Shown one piece after another: positions 11,656 to 25,035 of a DNA stretch of 64,000 nt. The position numbers and the translations under genes were made by a program. The notes below the pieces were generated by a model. That model did not search any database. It was not told the DNA's origin and saw only the letters and a program-made list of their open reading frames with translations. Origin of the DNA: Mytilus galloprovincialis (taxonomy: Eukaryota; Mollusca; Bivalvia; Mytilida; Mytilidae); the NCBI RefSeq assembly GCF_965363235.1, contig NC_134845.1, positions 26,910,524-26,974,523 of the forward strand, in the 5' to 3' direction. Every line of letters begins with the position of its first letter. The first letter of the stretch is position 1.

Positions 11656-14600
11656 GCATGCCAGTCAAATAAGACCGATGCAAAACTGACAATTGGTAGT
11701 TGGAACTGCAACGGCTGGTACGTTAAACGACAAAATAACAATGGCAGACTTTTAAGGGAAAACATTATAACTTCTTTAAATTGTGATGTGTATGGCATTT
11801 CTGAGACCCATCTGAAAGACAATGAAGCTATCGAACTAGATGGTTATAAGTGGATAGGTTGTAATAGGCGAATTCTTTCGAACAAAGCGTGGAGGGGTAG
11901 TGGTGGAATAGGATTTTTGATTAAGAACTGTATACTTGACAACTTTGACGTCGATATTCTTGACAATAGTAGAGATGATATTCTTTGGATTAATTTGAAA
12001 TGTAAACATGACCAAAACTTTATGCTTTATCTGTGTGTGTGTTACCTGCAACCGGAACGGTCAAGTAGGGGCAACATTGCTCAGGAATTTTACGACCATC
12101 TTCTATCGCAAGTGTATCTTTATAGTAGCTGTAATCCAGTCCTAATTTGTGGTGACTTTAATGGGCGCATAGGAAACTCGCAAGATCGGACTGACTCTAT
12201 CTGTACTTTACCAGATCGATGCTATATTGATTCTGTAAAAAATGCGTTTGGTGTATTTCTGTTGGAGTTCTTGAACGACTCAAACTGCTCTCTGTTAAAC
12301 GGAAGAGGAGACAGTACAAAAGACAATTTTACGTACGTTTCGCCTATTGGTAAATCTGTCGTTGACTACATGATTACTCAGCATGCTTCGTTCACAAAAT
12401 TTTACGATTTCGAGGTAAAACTTGTGTCAGACTTGCTGATCGATTACAACATTGAAGTACATCCCAACTCAAGAGTTCCAGATCACTCAGTATTACAGTG
12501 TTCATTCGATTATTCGGAGTATCGAAATTATTCAAGTCCACAGGTAGCGAAAACGCCAATTTATGAAAACAACTGTGTACAATCTGTGAGGCGAAAATAT
12601 GACGTCACAAAGATACCAAATGATATATTCAAGAGCGAACGATGTGTGCGCTGTTTAGACAAAGTTGTCGATTCACTACTCGATCGTCATAACATTGAAC
12701 AAAGGATTAACTCAATCTATGAAACGCTACTGAATGCAATTCATGACGAAATGGACAATGTTCTTGACTACAAAGATTCTGGACAAAGCACACACAAACG
12801 TAAACGCTGTAACACAAAACCGTACTGGAACAACGAATTACGAAATCTACTACGTGAGGTAAATATTGCCGAAAAGGACTATTTGAGTTATCAGGGTGAC
12901 CGTCGAACAAAAAAAAAACGCAGGGAGATATTTAAAATAAAGCGTAGACAATTCGACAAACGTTTACGACAAGAAGAACGGAAATATACAGCTCAAAGAC
13001 TAAATCGAATAAAATCAATCAATCAGAGCAATCCAAAAGAATTTTGGCGTGAAATCAATAAACTAGGTCCAGGAAAAACATCGACAAACATTGATAGTGT
13101 CAACATGGACGATGGGTCAGTGTCTCATGATCCCTCCGAAATTTTACAACGATGGAAAGAGGAGTATTCCAAACTGTTCTCAAGTGACAATACAAAAGTT
13201 GATTCTGAATTTATTGAGCAACTGCAAAACCTTAATTCACAACTAGAGCGTGAATATGAAAACCTCCCTGTTAATCAAACATATGCTGACAACACGAGAA
13301 CATCTGAATTGAACGAACCTATTTCTCTTGATGAAACTGAACGTGCGCTAATGAGTTTAAAAAATGGCAAAGCAGTAGGAATAGACAATTTACCTAATGA
13401 AATACTTAAAAGCGATGTACTGTCGAAAACTCTTCACGAACTGTTCAATGTGTGTTTTAGCTATGGAATTGTTCCAGATCCTTGGTGTCGAAGCATTATA
13501 TGTCCTCTGCTAAAAAAAGGCAAGGATTTCCGCAATCCGATGGATTACCGAAGCATAAGTCTGATGTCAACTGTCGCAAAAACATTTAGTCAGATTTTGA
13601 ATGAAAGGCTCATCAGTCATCTCGAAAACAATAACCTTCTCAGTGAGGAACAAAACGGATTTAGGCGGCTTAGATCATGTCTGGACCATATCTTTTCACT
13701 GTGTACAATATTGAGAAACAGGAAACTGCAGAACATAGACACTTTTTTTGTGCTTTGTTGACTTCAGCAAGGCGTTTGATTCCGTGAATCATACTATACT
13801 CTGGAATAAACTTTTAGCCGTGGGTGTGTATGGAAATATGTACAAAGTAATTAGGTGTCTCTACTCAAAGCTACAAAGTGCAGTACGATTATCGCCTACG
13901 ATGTTTACTGAATGGTTTTCCGTTGATTCCGGTGTCCGTCAAGGGGATAATCTCGCGCCCACACTTTTTGCATTGTTTATTGATGAATTGGTACCACTCA
14001 TTAACGGACTCTCTTGTGGCGCATTAATCGGTGACGATATGATCAGCTGCTTGCTATACGCTGACGATCTAGTTCTTATTTCGGGAACTGTTGACGGACT
14101 ACAAAATCAGCTCAATGCTCTTAACGATTGGACAAAGACACAATTAATGAACGTTAACACAGAAAAGACAAAAATTATGCATATTCGAAAGACTACAAAG
14201 GACAGAACTCAATTTACGTTTCGACTAGGGGACAACATAGTTGCATTTGTAAATAAATATCGTTACTTGGGACTCACATTATCCGAGCATATTGATTATA
14301 ATGTCTCTGTCAGTGAACTCGTTAGTGCAGGTAGTAGATCATTGGGATCTTTGATATCTAAATTCTTTAATATGGGTAATATGGACTACGACATATTCAC
14401 GAAAATTTATGAAAACACTGTTATTCCTGTACTTGACTATGCATCCGGTGTATGGGGAGCAAAGCAATATGACAATATCGAACGCTTACATTATAGAGCA
14501 ATCAGAACTTTTCTTGGCGTCGGCAAAACAACACCAATTCCAGCAATATTAGCAGACATGGGATGGCATCCAGTTTTCATTCACAATCAATGTAACGTTG

Positions 14601-15262
14601 TCCGCCTATGGTGTCGTCTTATGAACATGCCTGGTCATAGGATTTGCCGAAAAGTGTTTGTTTGGGATCGTGAAATGTCGAGACGTTACCGAAACACATG
14701 GTTTAACAGCGCAAAAACTCTTCTGGACAGATGCAATCTTTCACACCTAACTGAAAACGACTCCGCTATCTCAACAAGATTCATACTCGACTCTGTAAAA
14801 AGTAAACTTGTAGCAGACTTCAAAGACAAGTGGTTTAACGAAATAAACAGTATGCCAAAGTTGAGGACATATAAACATTTAAAAACCGATTTTTTTGCCG
14901 AGCCATACGTACAAAAGCATTTAACAAGGACACAAAGATCTGCAATCGCTAGAATTCGCTGTGGTACTTTCCCACTAGAAGTCGAGCGAGGACGCTATAG
15001 AAACATTCCAATCGAACAACGAGTTTGTAAAATGTGCAATACTGGATCTATTGAAGATGAGCAACACTTCATCTTGTACTGTGATCGTTACTCTGTTTTG
15101 AGAAATAAACTATTTACTTCAATATCACCAGACCCTGCTTATCCTCTACGCATAAATGAACTTCCTCCAAATGCTGCCTTAAATGAACTGTTATCTAACA
15201 ACAACAAAAGTATAGCAAACTTTATCTTGGACTGTGATAGTATCAGAAGAGAAATTATCTAA
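11656..15262 (+). pseudogene. LINE 1 ORF2: endonuclease plus reverse transcriptase, one frameshift
   Basis: The endonuclease begins with 'IGSWNCNGW' and 'GISETH' and has 'ICGDFNGRIG' and 'PDHSVL' (the catalytic Asp/Asn and Asp-His motifs of exonuclease-endonuclease-phosphatase folds). The reverse transcriptase follows with 'AVGIDNLPNEILKS', 'FVDFSKAFDSVNH', 'GVRQGDNLAPTLF' and the catalytic 'YADDLVLIS'. The C-terminus has a Cys/His cluster, 'CKMCNTGSIEDEQHFILYC'. The frame changes at a run of seven T residues near 13742-13750, between the first two reverse transcriptase motifs. The downstream frame then runs unbroken for about 500 codons. The endonuclease is readable upstream of the first ATG at 11788, so I extend it to about 11656. 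Confidence 0.85.
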
Positions 15263-15544
15263 CTATTTTACTTGAACTGTTGAATTTTCTAATAATTTAG
15301 ACATTCGTCCAAAACTATGTGTTATCTATTTTTCAAATTTTGAACTTTAATTTGTCAGTGCATCGTAAGCCTATCTGGCTGGCTGTAATGTAATATTGTA
15401 TTGATATGTATCTATTGTATATATACAGGTTGCACTATAATAAATCATTCATTCATTCATTCATATATAGTTAATAAAATGACTGCTAGTTCTTTTCAAG
15501 CAATTTACCTTATTTGCAAATGTGAATCAAACAAATGTATGTGT

Positions 15545-15875
15545 TAGCTATGTTCTTTTTATGCTCCATTTATGAGCATTGTGTTTTATGGTCTGTGCGT
15601 ATGTCCGTCTGTTCGTCCGTTCGTCCGTTCGTCCGTTCGTCCGTCTGTCCTGCTTCAGGTTAAAGTTTTTGGTCGATGTAGTGTTTGATGAATTTGAAGT
15701 CCAATCAACTTGAAACTTAGTACACATGTTTCCTATGATATGATATTTGTAATTTTAATGCCGCATTAGAGATTTTACCCCATTTTCATGGTCCACTGAA
15801 CATAGAAAATGATAGTGCGGATGCCCCATCCGTGTACTGGGGACACATTCTTGTTCTTTGAGAGTCTACATTTCA
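15545..15875 (+). repeat. Dispersed repeat family D
   Basis: Contains a 'cgttcgtc' run at 15608-15648, then 'gcttcaggttaaagtttttg', 'cttgaaacttagtacacatg', 'ggtccactgaacatagaaaa' and 'cgtgtactggggacacattc'. Its reverse complement recurs at 38415-38705 with the same block order. Non-coding. Confidence 0.7.
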
Positions 15876-16475
15876 AATTTAAAGCTAATAAAGTTTTATA
15901 ATTGGCTTTGTAGATTGGTTGAATAGGCATGTCCTTGTCTGCATGAATGTCTCTAGTTGGGCAGTATTTTTCTAGTTTGTAATTTAGATGAAGGAAAAAG
16001 ATGAATGTTTCAAAAAGTGGAAAAGTGGAAAAGCTTAATGCATGTGTAAGGGATCAATTGTCTTTTAGCGTGATTTAGAAAAGTCAGTAGTTTTTACTTC
16101 CTTTATTTCTTTTCTTCAAAAAGATGAGTAACACTAATCACATTGTCAAAAAATAACAAGATTTCGAGGAAAAAGCAATGCCATATTGAAGAAAAGACCA
16201 AAAACACAATTGTCAAAAGAAAAAGACGAAAAATTATGACAAAATAAAACGCATAGCATAAAAAACCAAGGGTTCCTGAAAGACCAAGCATATTCCGATC
16301 CACTGATTGGACCCATCGCGTTTCACATGTATGTGGTTATCTGTGATGCTGATATGCCATGTTACAACAACACAATAGCATTCATGAAATTCGGATAGTA
16401 GATAGACATGTTCGACGAATGGTCCGGAACATATACTTTGAACTCAATATCTATCCTAGTACGGTTTAAGTTATA

Positions 16476-16730
16476 AGAAGATGTGTTATGAGTGCCAATG
16501 AGACAACTATCCATCAAAGTCACAATAACCATTAAACCAATAAACCATCATAAGTCAAAGTACAGCCTTCAACACGGAGCAGTGGCTACACCGAACAGCA
16601 AGGTAAAAGGGGCCCCAAAATGACTAGTGTAAACCATTCAAACAGGAAAACCAACGGTCTAATCTATATAAAAAAAACGCTTATGAACCACATCATCAAC
16701 CGACAACCACTGAACATCAGGTTCCTGGCT
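16476..16730 (+). repeat. Dispersed repeat family A copy
   Basis: Same block order as 5032-5230: 'agaagatgtgttatgagtgc', 'caatgagacaacta', 'ccttcaacacggag', 'gactagtgtaaaccattcaa', 'ccaacggtctaatct'. Confidence 0.7.
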
Positions 16731-17514
16731 GGATTTACATGTATCCGCTTAAATCATCAGTCTACAAGTAATACGGTAGATAAAACAAAGTAGATTAACA
16801 TTCCAGTGTTTTAATTATTAAACTTACTGGAACTCTGTCATAGGTTCCCAGTTCATAATGTTCCATTAATATTACTTCGAAGTTAGTCTTACTATTAAAA
16901 TTAATCTGGGCTGTTACAGAAAAACAAATCCCTGTTAGCATATAAAAAGTGTTCATACTAGGGATCGAGGCAATCCGGCATTGAGAGCTGATTTTAGTTA
17001 TCATATAGCTGCATATGCGAAAAAAAATAACATTCTATTCACGGATGCAAATATTGGAATATCAATTACTTCAGTCTAATAATAATGTTTCTGTTAATAT
17101 TCTAAATGCATATCACTAAAATATGAGAATATAACTAGGTCAGTATATTAAGTGGCAAGGTATGAAATATAAAGAAAAAAGTCATTGTGATATAATGTTC
17201 TTTCTTTTAGGCATTTAATATAATTGTCTCTTTGTTTTAGAGATATATAATTTCTTTATTTTCTTTATTTATACACATTTAAAATGTTCAGTTCAATGAA
17301 ATGGAAGATTGAAAAGTATTTATATCAAACAAAGAAAGTCAATAGCAGTTTGAAACTTTTATCGTTAAGTAATTTCCAATGACTAATAAATAGGACAACT
17401 TAATTTAAGTCAAATATTTTAGAATTTGAAGATTGAATTACGACTGATTGAATTTTAAAGATATTTATAAAAGGTAAGAAACATATTTTACACTTGTGTC
17501 TCAGGACTCTATGG

Positions 17515-17605
17515 CAAGAAGAGAGGCGAAAGATACCAAATGGACATTCAAACTTATGAATCGTAAACAAACTCTGACAACGCCATGGCAAAAAAACGAA
17601 CTTTA
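17515..17605 (-). repeat. Penelope-like 3' tail fragment
   Basis: On the minus strand this is the terminal part of the tail family: 'ccatggcgttgtcagagttt', 'atgaataagtttgaatgtcc' (variant) and 'gtatctttcgcctctctt'. Only the 3' end is present. Confidence 0.6.
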
Positions 17606-18019
17606 TTTCATAACAATAGATTAGAACGATAACAAAATAAACAAAACAATGGCATCAACATTCTAATGTTACAGAACCTTAAAGCAAAAACAAGGTCGAC
17701 GATTTTAAAGGTTTTTTTTAAATTTGAACACATTGCGAAAAATTGGGAAACACTGAAGGTATGTTGCAAAATGCGCAAACGATTGCACCAATTCGAAATT
17801 ATGTACTGAACTGCAGATCTAATTAAAATTGCTTGCCTGAACATTTGGTATTCTTAGAATCTGTTTTTTTTTTTTTTGTTATTTTGTTTTGTATTTTCAA
17901 TTTTTCAACAAATATACAAATTTACATTTAAACAGATAATGAAGCAAGGAATGAAGCAAGTACGTGTCTGATACATGTACATAATAAAAAGACTGCCTCA
18001 CATAGTGTACTGTCAATAA

Positions 18020-21000
18020 ATGTATTCAATGGCGCTGGTACCGGTGAGGGCCAAGTATATCAACTTGTCATCCGACTATTCACCGAGACTGAACATAGAA
18101 ACTGTCGTACAGGATATGCAAGTGTTTTATCCTAAACACGTCTTGGATGCTGCTAAATACGAGTATATAGACCTCCTAAAGACGGAGAACCTCCTCCATA
18201 CAAAGTACCCGGAACAGGTTAGTCAAATCAGATTTCATTGATACAATACAATACTAATGATACCAATTTTACTGTATCAGATGCACTTCCGACAAATAGT
18301 GTCTATTCAGTGATATTCGAGGCCAAAATAATTGGAAAAAAACATCTATTTTATAAAAAATGAAGAGCTGATAAACCGTAAAATTTTATATGCTAAATAA
18401 ACGAAATCTTCGAGTTGTTGATATACGTAATGCTTGGTTATCTTATATTCCTTACTGTAATAAAAGAGGGACGAAAGATACCAGAGGGACAGTCAAACTC
18501 ATAAATCGAAAATAAACTGACAACGCCATGGCTAAAAATGAAAAAAATTACAAACAGACAAACAATAGTACACATGACACAACATAGAAAACTAAAAAAT
18601 AAGCAACATGAACCCCACAAAAAACTAGGGGTGATCTCAGGTGCTCCGGAAGGGTAAGCACATCCTGCTCCACATGTGGCACCCGTCGTGTTGCTTGTGT
18701 GTTTACAAATCCGGTAAATAGTCTAAACCGGTAGGTCACATTCATGGAAGGGAAGGGGATTGTAGTTACGACGTAAGGAACATATCCGATATCATTTGTG
18801 AAACGGTTATTCCATAACGGTCAACCAACTCGTGATGGCGTCCGTAAAATTTACGAAGGGATGATTTCAACTTCACCATTTGGAACTCTTGGTTTAATAG
18901 CTTCCTTGTGAGCAGCAACCCTCTATCAAGAAAATCATGATAGGAAATGCAAGCATGGGAATATCCTATCAATTGGGAGATATATACCCCGTTTGCAGGT
19001 GCTGCTGGAATGTTGCTACTTAGAAATGGAAAGTTCACATTTGGAAAGCTGAAATCATCTCTTTTGTCGTAAAGTTTTGTTTTCAACCGACCCTCATTGT
19101 CAATTTCTAGATTTCAATAACACCGATGAATTTACAAATCTCTTGAAGATTTTTACTTTATAAACTTTTTTTTAATCAAAAAGAGATACATGTAGATGTT
19201 AATTTTGTTTAAACATGACATCACCATGAGCTAAATTATTTTTTTGATTCTCTTTCTATAGTTTCGGAGCCTGGTCAAGAATGATGACAAAGTTTATGTC
19301 AGTGAAGCACAGTTCCCCACTCTGTCTGTCAGCAAACTATATCAAGTGTTGAAAACAGCCGAGAGACACCGAAGATCAGCTTGGAGAAACGCAATGCTGG
19401 AATTTATATCACTGCAACGTATACAAAAACTGTTTGTTCAACTTGAGGGGGACAATGTAAGTTTTAAAAATCCTTAACTTTAGATCAGGTTACCTCCAAA
19501 GAAAAATCCACAAAATGCAGTGTACATTGCGAGAAAACCAAAATATAAGGACCAAAAGCTGCCGTAGAAAAAGATAAAATTGGTTTCCATACACAACAAA
19601 TTCTCCTGCTCAACTCCAAAATTTTATCATTATGGTCGTCCATTTATCATGGGTTTCCTCACATTTCCTTTAAAACTGTAGACAATATGAATGTGCAGTA
19701 TTTCTTTCATTAATTGCTTCCAAAAACTCCACACGCATAACAAACGTTAAAAAACGGATAACGAAGTTCTATATTCTGATCATCTGTGTTATACCATAGA
19801 AATTCATTTATGAAAGGTTTTATACTGAAATACATCTGCAGTTTTCATACTTTTCAGAAACATTTGAAGAAAAACCGTCAAAATCCAGAAAGAGTGAAAA
19901 TAGGTCTAATAGGGAGATTAAGTCCAACTACACCACCAAAGTCCCCAAACATGATAGTCACTGCAAGATCTCAGAAATCTCCATTATACATAAGAAAGGA
20001 TGGGTTTGTTTCTGCAGATGAATATGATGAAATGAGGCTAGAACTGACTAAGCGGGATAATGCAATTCAAGAGTTAACAAGCAGGTACACTTTATATGTA
20101 ATCTTGAAGAATTTTGAGTCAGTATGCTTTATTTTGTCTTGTCTTTTCTATTCTTTTTGGAATTGATTTTTAAAGTAGGTTATATCATTAGCATGTAAAA
20201 TATGTTTCCTTGACGTCCAGTGACAAATATTTCATTAAAATACAGCGCATCTAATCACATAAGTATCAAAAAATTAATTTAAATATTACACATGTTGATG
20301 ATGAGTTGTATGTTAATGTTGTCTCAAAGTATTTCCTTTTTGTTTTTATGTCATTTTGTTTAAACACCTACAAATGTTAGATAAAGAAATATGCATATTT
20401 AGTATCGAAGCGATATTGTTAAGAGGAAAACATGTAACATTTTTGAAACAATAGTACAATATATTGTAGACACTTAAAAACTGAGATAAACAAAAACATA
20501 CGTCATATATTTACCTTTCATTCAATCGGGGCATCACTTTTGAGAAGAAACTTGAGACATTAGCGCAATGTCATTTCATAGGTACCACTGTCTTTTACAT
20601 TAAAGGGTCAGCGCCTTAGCCAATCAGCATATCTACGACGGATTCCCAACTTTCAAGTACGCTAATGAAACAGTCAATTCTACTAACATAGCTGAAAAAT
20701 TTGCTCTTGTGTTTGAAAACGAATGGAAGGCAGCATATGAGGATTTAGCAGACAGAGGCTACCACGATGAAGAAATTGTATATAAGTTGATGAGAGTTAT
20801 AAGGGTATGATTTGACATATGTGTCTTTTATCTCTAGCTTATTTGATAAACTCATTTCAGAAAAAGGTGTCCCATGAACAAAACGAAAATGATATTTTTC
20901 GTTTGCATATTCCTATTTTATTTTGAAATAGTGTAAAATGTGTTAAAATGTGGCATTTATGAAACATATCAGCTTTTGAAACGAAGATATTTTAAAAATG

Positions 21001-22444
21001 TTTTGCAATTATAAGATATAACGTCTTTTACTTGTTGAATATGGCTCATGTTACACAATAAACTTATTATACTATTATATGTAAGCTCATGATTAAAATG
21101 CTTACAAGATAGAATATTTGACTTTGACGTTTGACCAAAACAAAAAATATAAAATGGAGTCGTGGTATGATTGTTAAAGAGGCAGCTAATAAACAGAGTT
21201 CATTTTCTATATGTTTTTATTTTATTTTAGTATGCATATCCATTCTGTCAACAAATTGCAGAGGATCAAATAATAGAACTCATTCACACAATGGAACATC
21301 CAAACGTCCGACAAAAGAATATTTACGCTTTAGACAAGGTAATTTAAAAAATCATATATACTCAGTCTGGTTTAGTTAAACAAACAACTCCCTTTAGGTT
21401 TTTTTTCGTTTCCGTGACAAACTTGTTGTGCTTTATCATTTGATTAAATATCGCTCTGTAATAATTCATTGTCAATCGAAGTAATTTTTTTTTATATTTT
21501 TGAAAAAAAGTGTGTTTGTTTATTTTTCATGTTGAACAATCTTCTCATACAAGAGACCAGTCTTCGTATGTAGAACAGCCCTTTAATAATTTTGTATGTT
21601 GCAGGGATCATTAATACACGGATATAAATCTCCACTTCAATTACCATCAGGTGTTGCTACTAGGTTAGCTAAAGAATACAGGAGAGCAAGTTCTACATTG
21701 TCTGTTCCTAGTGTTATACAGGTATTGGTTTAACATAACTCACAAATGCAAAATTGCAAAGCATATATATACTTGAAAGTTCCATATTAAAGTTGTATGC
21801 AGTAATAGTTATGAATTATGAATTGCAAGTTAACAGCAAACACTTAGCCGGAAAATTAGAGCAAATCGAAATATATTTAAAAAATGAAAAAAATGAAATA
21901 CATGTATGTGCTAACCAATCTATAATTGTATTTTGTTACTATGATGTTTTCAATATTCAACCATCAGATAAAACCCTCGATTTTAATATAACATTGTCAA
22001 TGCACATACAATGTAGCGCCAATCATATTATTACAATACATCGACTTAATTATATGTAATTATTTTATAGACAAATCAAGGATTGGCTATTTCATATTTC
22101 AAGTATTAGAACTTCAAGTTCAATATATTCTTTATATCAAGGACATACTTTTGTTTCATTTTCAGTATTTCAAGGAATCTACAGCTTCGAGATTAGAACT
22201 GAACTATAAAACATTGGTTTCTATGAATTCCTATATAGACAAATGTGTAGAACTCATATGGTACATGTGTGTACAAGACCCATCGATGATTCTAAGGTGG
22301 CCAGATCCGGACGATGCTATGGATCCAACAATATTTAAATACTACAAGAAAAAAGGAACTGTTGTCAAACATGCTGTATGGCCAGCTTTATATTTACATG
22401 ACGCTGGTTTAATGTTAAAACGAGGCTGCGCAAGACCTTACTAG
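18020..22444 (+). CDS. Mieap/SPATA18-like protein, gene 2 of the array
   Basis: Seven exons: 18020-18217, 19262-19456, 19858-20084, 20612-20804, 21231-21338, 21605-21721, 22166-22444; about 438 residues. The junctions are GT-AG and the phases are as in gene 1 (phase 2 after exon 3). The C-terminal exon has W-Y-M-C-V-Q-D-P-S-M, WP, then A-V-W-P-A-L. The final segment reads L-M-L-K-R-G-C-A, so the usual G-P is L-M here, a variant of the otherwise constant G-P...K-G-V-A end. Exons 1-2 align with gene 1, for example L-Y-Q-V-L against L-Y-R-A-I in exon 2. The 75-residue linker keeps a TTPPKSP motif and ends in a short charged helix. A second Met three codons downstream (18029) is an alternative start. 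Intron 1 contains a Penelope-like remnant on the opposite strand. The mitochondrial role is inferred from the family only. Confidence 0.85.
18465..19125 (-). mobile_element. Penelope-like element remnant: reverse transcriptase C-terminal part plus 3' tail (gene 2 intron 1)
   Basis: The minus strand encodes a piece shared with 35462-36046 (both contain 'KLYDKRDDFSF' and 'FYGRHHELVDRYGIT'), followed by the standard tail ending near 'cgtccctctttta'. It is 5' truncated and broken. The two window copies are nearly identical over their shared part, so insertion was fairly recent. The Penelope-like call is inferred from the fuller copy. Confidence 0.65.
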
Positions 22445-23824
22445 TCTGATATATTATAATCTACAGCATGCAATCTAAATTTATTACAATTTTCTCCAAA
22501 ATCATTGTTTGAAAAACTAGATGCAGTTTAAATTCTTGAATAGTGCAATTAGCTTTAGTCGTCTTTTTATTTTAACCAAGCGTTTTTCCTCACTTAAACG
22601 CCAAATAGAGAAACGAAAGACAAAAATAATTGATCAAAAACCAAGTGCATTTTATAACTAGTATCCTCTTACCGTCTCAAATGCCCTATTATTTGGAAGT
22701 ATTTAATATTTAGTTAACTATTTGATATACCTTGTGATGCAAATGAAAAGACTAGTGTCAAATTAAAATTATTTAGACATGTTTCATCAAAGCAGGGATG
22801 TTTCTAACATTATTTGGAATCTTTGCCTCAGTAAGTGTTTGGTTGCAACAAATGTGTTTTATTTTGAACGATATTTCTAACAAATCATTGTATGTTTGAG
22901 TTATATTTCAGATAGTTTAAATTAATGAATTCCAAATGAAAGTGTAAAACTTTTGTGGTATCATTTATATACTTTGTATTATATGCATTAAAGAAATTTT
23001 AATATTGCTGTTCTATTGGTTTTAATCCATTCGTAGATAAAGAAAGAAAGTCTTTTACGGTGTTAAACTAAATTTGCAAATTGAGTGCCGAAAATAAAGG
23101 ACTAAAAATGGCAGAAACGTTATATCAGAGTAACTCCCGTTATCGTCTTACTCAAAATCCCTTTACACTTCTGGATCTTTGCATTAGAACTTCAACTTTC
23201 AATGTAAAATTGTAATCCTGGTATCTATGATGAGTTTAATTTCATAAAATCCAACATTGCATCTCCTTGGGAAATAATGTAATTTTGCATCGTACATTCA
23301 ACTGATCTTTTACGTACTTACTCAACATTGACATGAAAATATGTGTCACGGGTACAGTCTATTGGTCCACTAAATTATTCTCAACAATATATCTGAAGCA
23401 ATCAAAGATTTATAACGCTGCGATAAAGGCATCAGACACCGAAAAAAAAAACAAAAAACAAAAAAGCCAACCGATATTTTTCTTTTGTTGTTTTATTATG
23501 CTTTAGTTTGTTTCTTCTAATGGATTGGTAAGACTTAAACACCAGTTAGTACTCATGTCTTGATTTATTACCACTGGTTTGGTATTGCTGTCCATTACGA
23601 TATCATCCAACAAGTCGGTAATGGCATGATCAGATTGTATGTTTTGTGTGTAAATCTGGAACTATTTTAAAGTATAATAGTTCCTGTTTAATCTCAATAA
23701 CTAGTAATTAAATCATGTTTTTTGGTATCAAAGCATAAGTTGCAAATTCAAAAGACAAAAGATCTTGACAGATTTTGCTCAGCTTTTTTTTTATAAAATT
23801 AAGCCGTTTTAGTTATATGATGCG

Positions 23825-23826
<2 letters not shown>

Positions 23827-23875
<49 letters not shown>
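23827..23875. repeat. Homopolymer tract T29 followed by G20
   Basis: Twenty-nine T residues run directly into twenty G residues. It could be a real polymorphic tract or an assembly joint or error site. Confidence 0.9.
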
Positions 23876-23877
<2 letters not shown>

Positions 23878-24407
23878 GGACTAATCAATGAATTTTATTC
23901 CAAAAATATGTGTTGTGCTCATGGCAGAGCCACACAATTTATGATAGCAAAAGAAAATAGTAAAACCAAAAAATAAACCAAAATGAATAGATATAGAAAA
24001 CTTATTGCAGACGGAATATCACATCCTCATTTTTTACATTCCCGAAAATTCAGATACGGTCCAGGTAAACCTTTATCAATACGTTTCATCTAACAAAAAG
24101 GTACCAGTTCAACACTGATATTTGAATATTGTTTTCATCAGTATGAATATTAATTGTGTTATCGGTAAATTAAAACCATACTAAAATATTACAACTATGT
24201 ACATTCACGGAACTAAAATATGTCGACACCCATATCTTTATATTGCACGAGGTCGTGTTTATTTCTGATTGTTAGTGAAGTCTTTACACTTAGTCGAAAG
24301 TTTATGTCTGTTTCATTGGTCTTTGAAAATTGGTTTGTCATAAATTATGCTGTTAGAATTCTCAATTGAATTGTTTCGTATTTGTCACGTCAGAACCGTT
24401 TTAGAAC

Positions 24408-24482
24408 CGACTATACGGTCTTGGTTGTTTTCATGGTTGAAGGCCGTACGGTTGCCTATAATCATACAATATCTTCTTTTTT
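24408..24482 (-). repeat. Dispersed repeat A2 copy
   Basis: Contains 'actatacggtcttggttgtt', 'ttgaaggccgtacggttgcc' and 'catacaatatcttctttttt'. Same family as 10893-11000. Confidence 0.6.
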
Positions 24483-24824
24483 AGAAGACAACTAAAACAT
24501 CATTGGGCACTAGGACAGTTGTAAAAGTAAGATGTTTAAGTTAAACAAATAAGATTAATAAGGTAAACGAGTGAAAGATGATACCCTTGAGTATATTCTG
24601 CTATATTTTGTACACTTTTTAAAATTCCTGTTGAAGGAGTAATATATATATTCCGCATCATATGTTTTCTGTCAAGTCGGATTGAAATTTTAGCGATATG
24701 TTTTCAGTCATGTCGGAGTGACATTTTAGCGATATCTTTTAACATGGCCATATGAGCGGTAGGTTTTGCTAGCGATTAAAACCAGGAGGTTTAACCTACT
24801 AATTTTTCTTAAAATGTCCTCTAC

Positions 24825-25035
24825 CAAGTCAGGAATATGACAGTTGTTATCAAATAGTTCGTTTCTATGTTTGTTTGGCGTTTATTTTGTTGAACTTCAG
24901 TGTTTCTGTTGTACCGTTCTTTTTCCCTTATAGTTCATATGTTTTCCACGGTTTTAGTTTTTAACCTGGATCTGTTTTCCCTGAATCGGTTTTTGACTTT
25001 TGAACTGCGGTATACTACTGTTGCCTTTATTTATT
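24825..25035 (+). repeat. Dispersed repeat family C
   Basis: Starts 'taccaagtcaggaatatgac', then 'agttgttatcaaatagt', and ends near 'gcggtatactactgttgcct'. The same order occurs at 33455-33690. An inverted fragment is at 51225-51320. Confidence 0.65.

Larger units (their letters stand above)
11310..15466 (+). mobile_element. Non-LTR retrotransposon (LINE 1), near complete ORF2
   Basis: The element holds a partial ORF1-like frame (11329-11652) and a long ORF2 that ends at 15262. A 3' untranslated region follows and ends in a short 'attc' repeat near 15446-15466, a typical LINE tail. The ORF2 order is endonuclease, reverse transcriptase, then a Cys/His-rich C-terminus. It is 5' truncated or has a diverged 5' end. 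Coding damage is light: one single-base shift near 13747 is the only break I see in ORF2. It lies in the sense direction between genes 1 and 2. The clade was not resolved by eye. Confidence 0.85.
10829..18019. other. Intergenic region between genes 1 and 2
   Basis: In order: gene 1 3' end, a family A2 repeat (10893-11000), a 21-bp tandem repeat, a near-complete LINE (to about 15466), an inverted relative of the repeat at 38415-38705 (15545-15875), a family A copy (16476-16730) and a Penelope-like tail fragment (17515-17605). No family exon was found in the remaining sequence. Confidence 0.55.
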
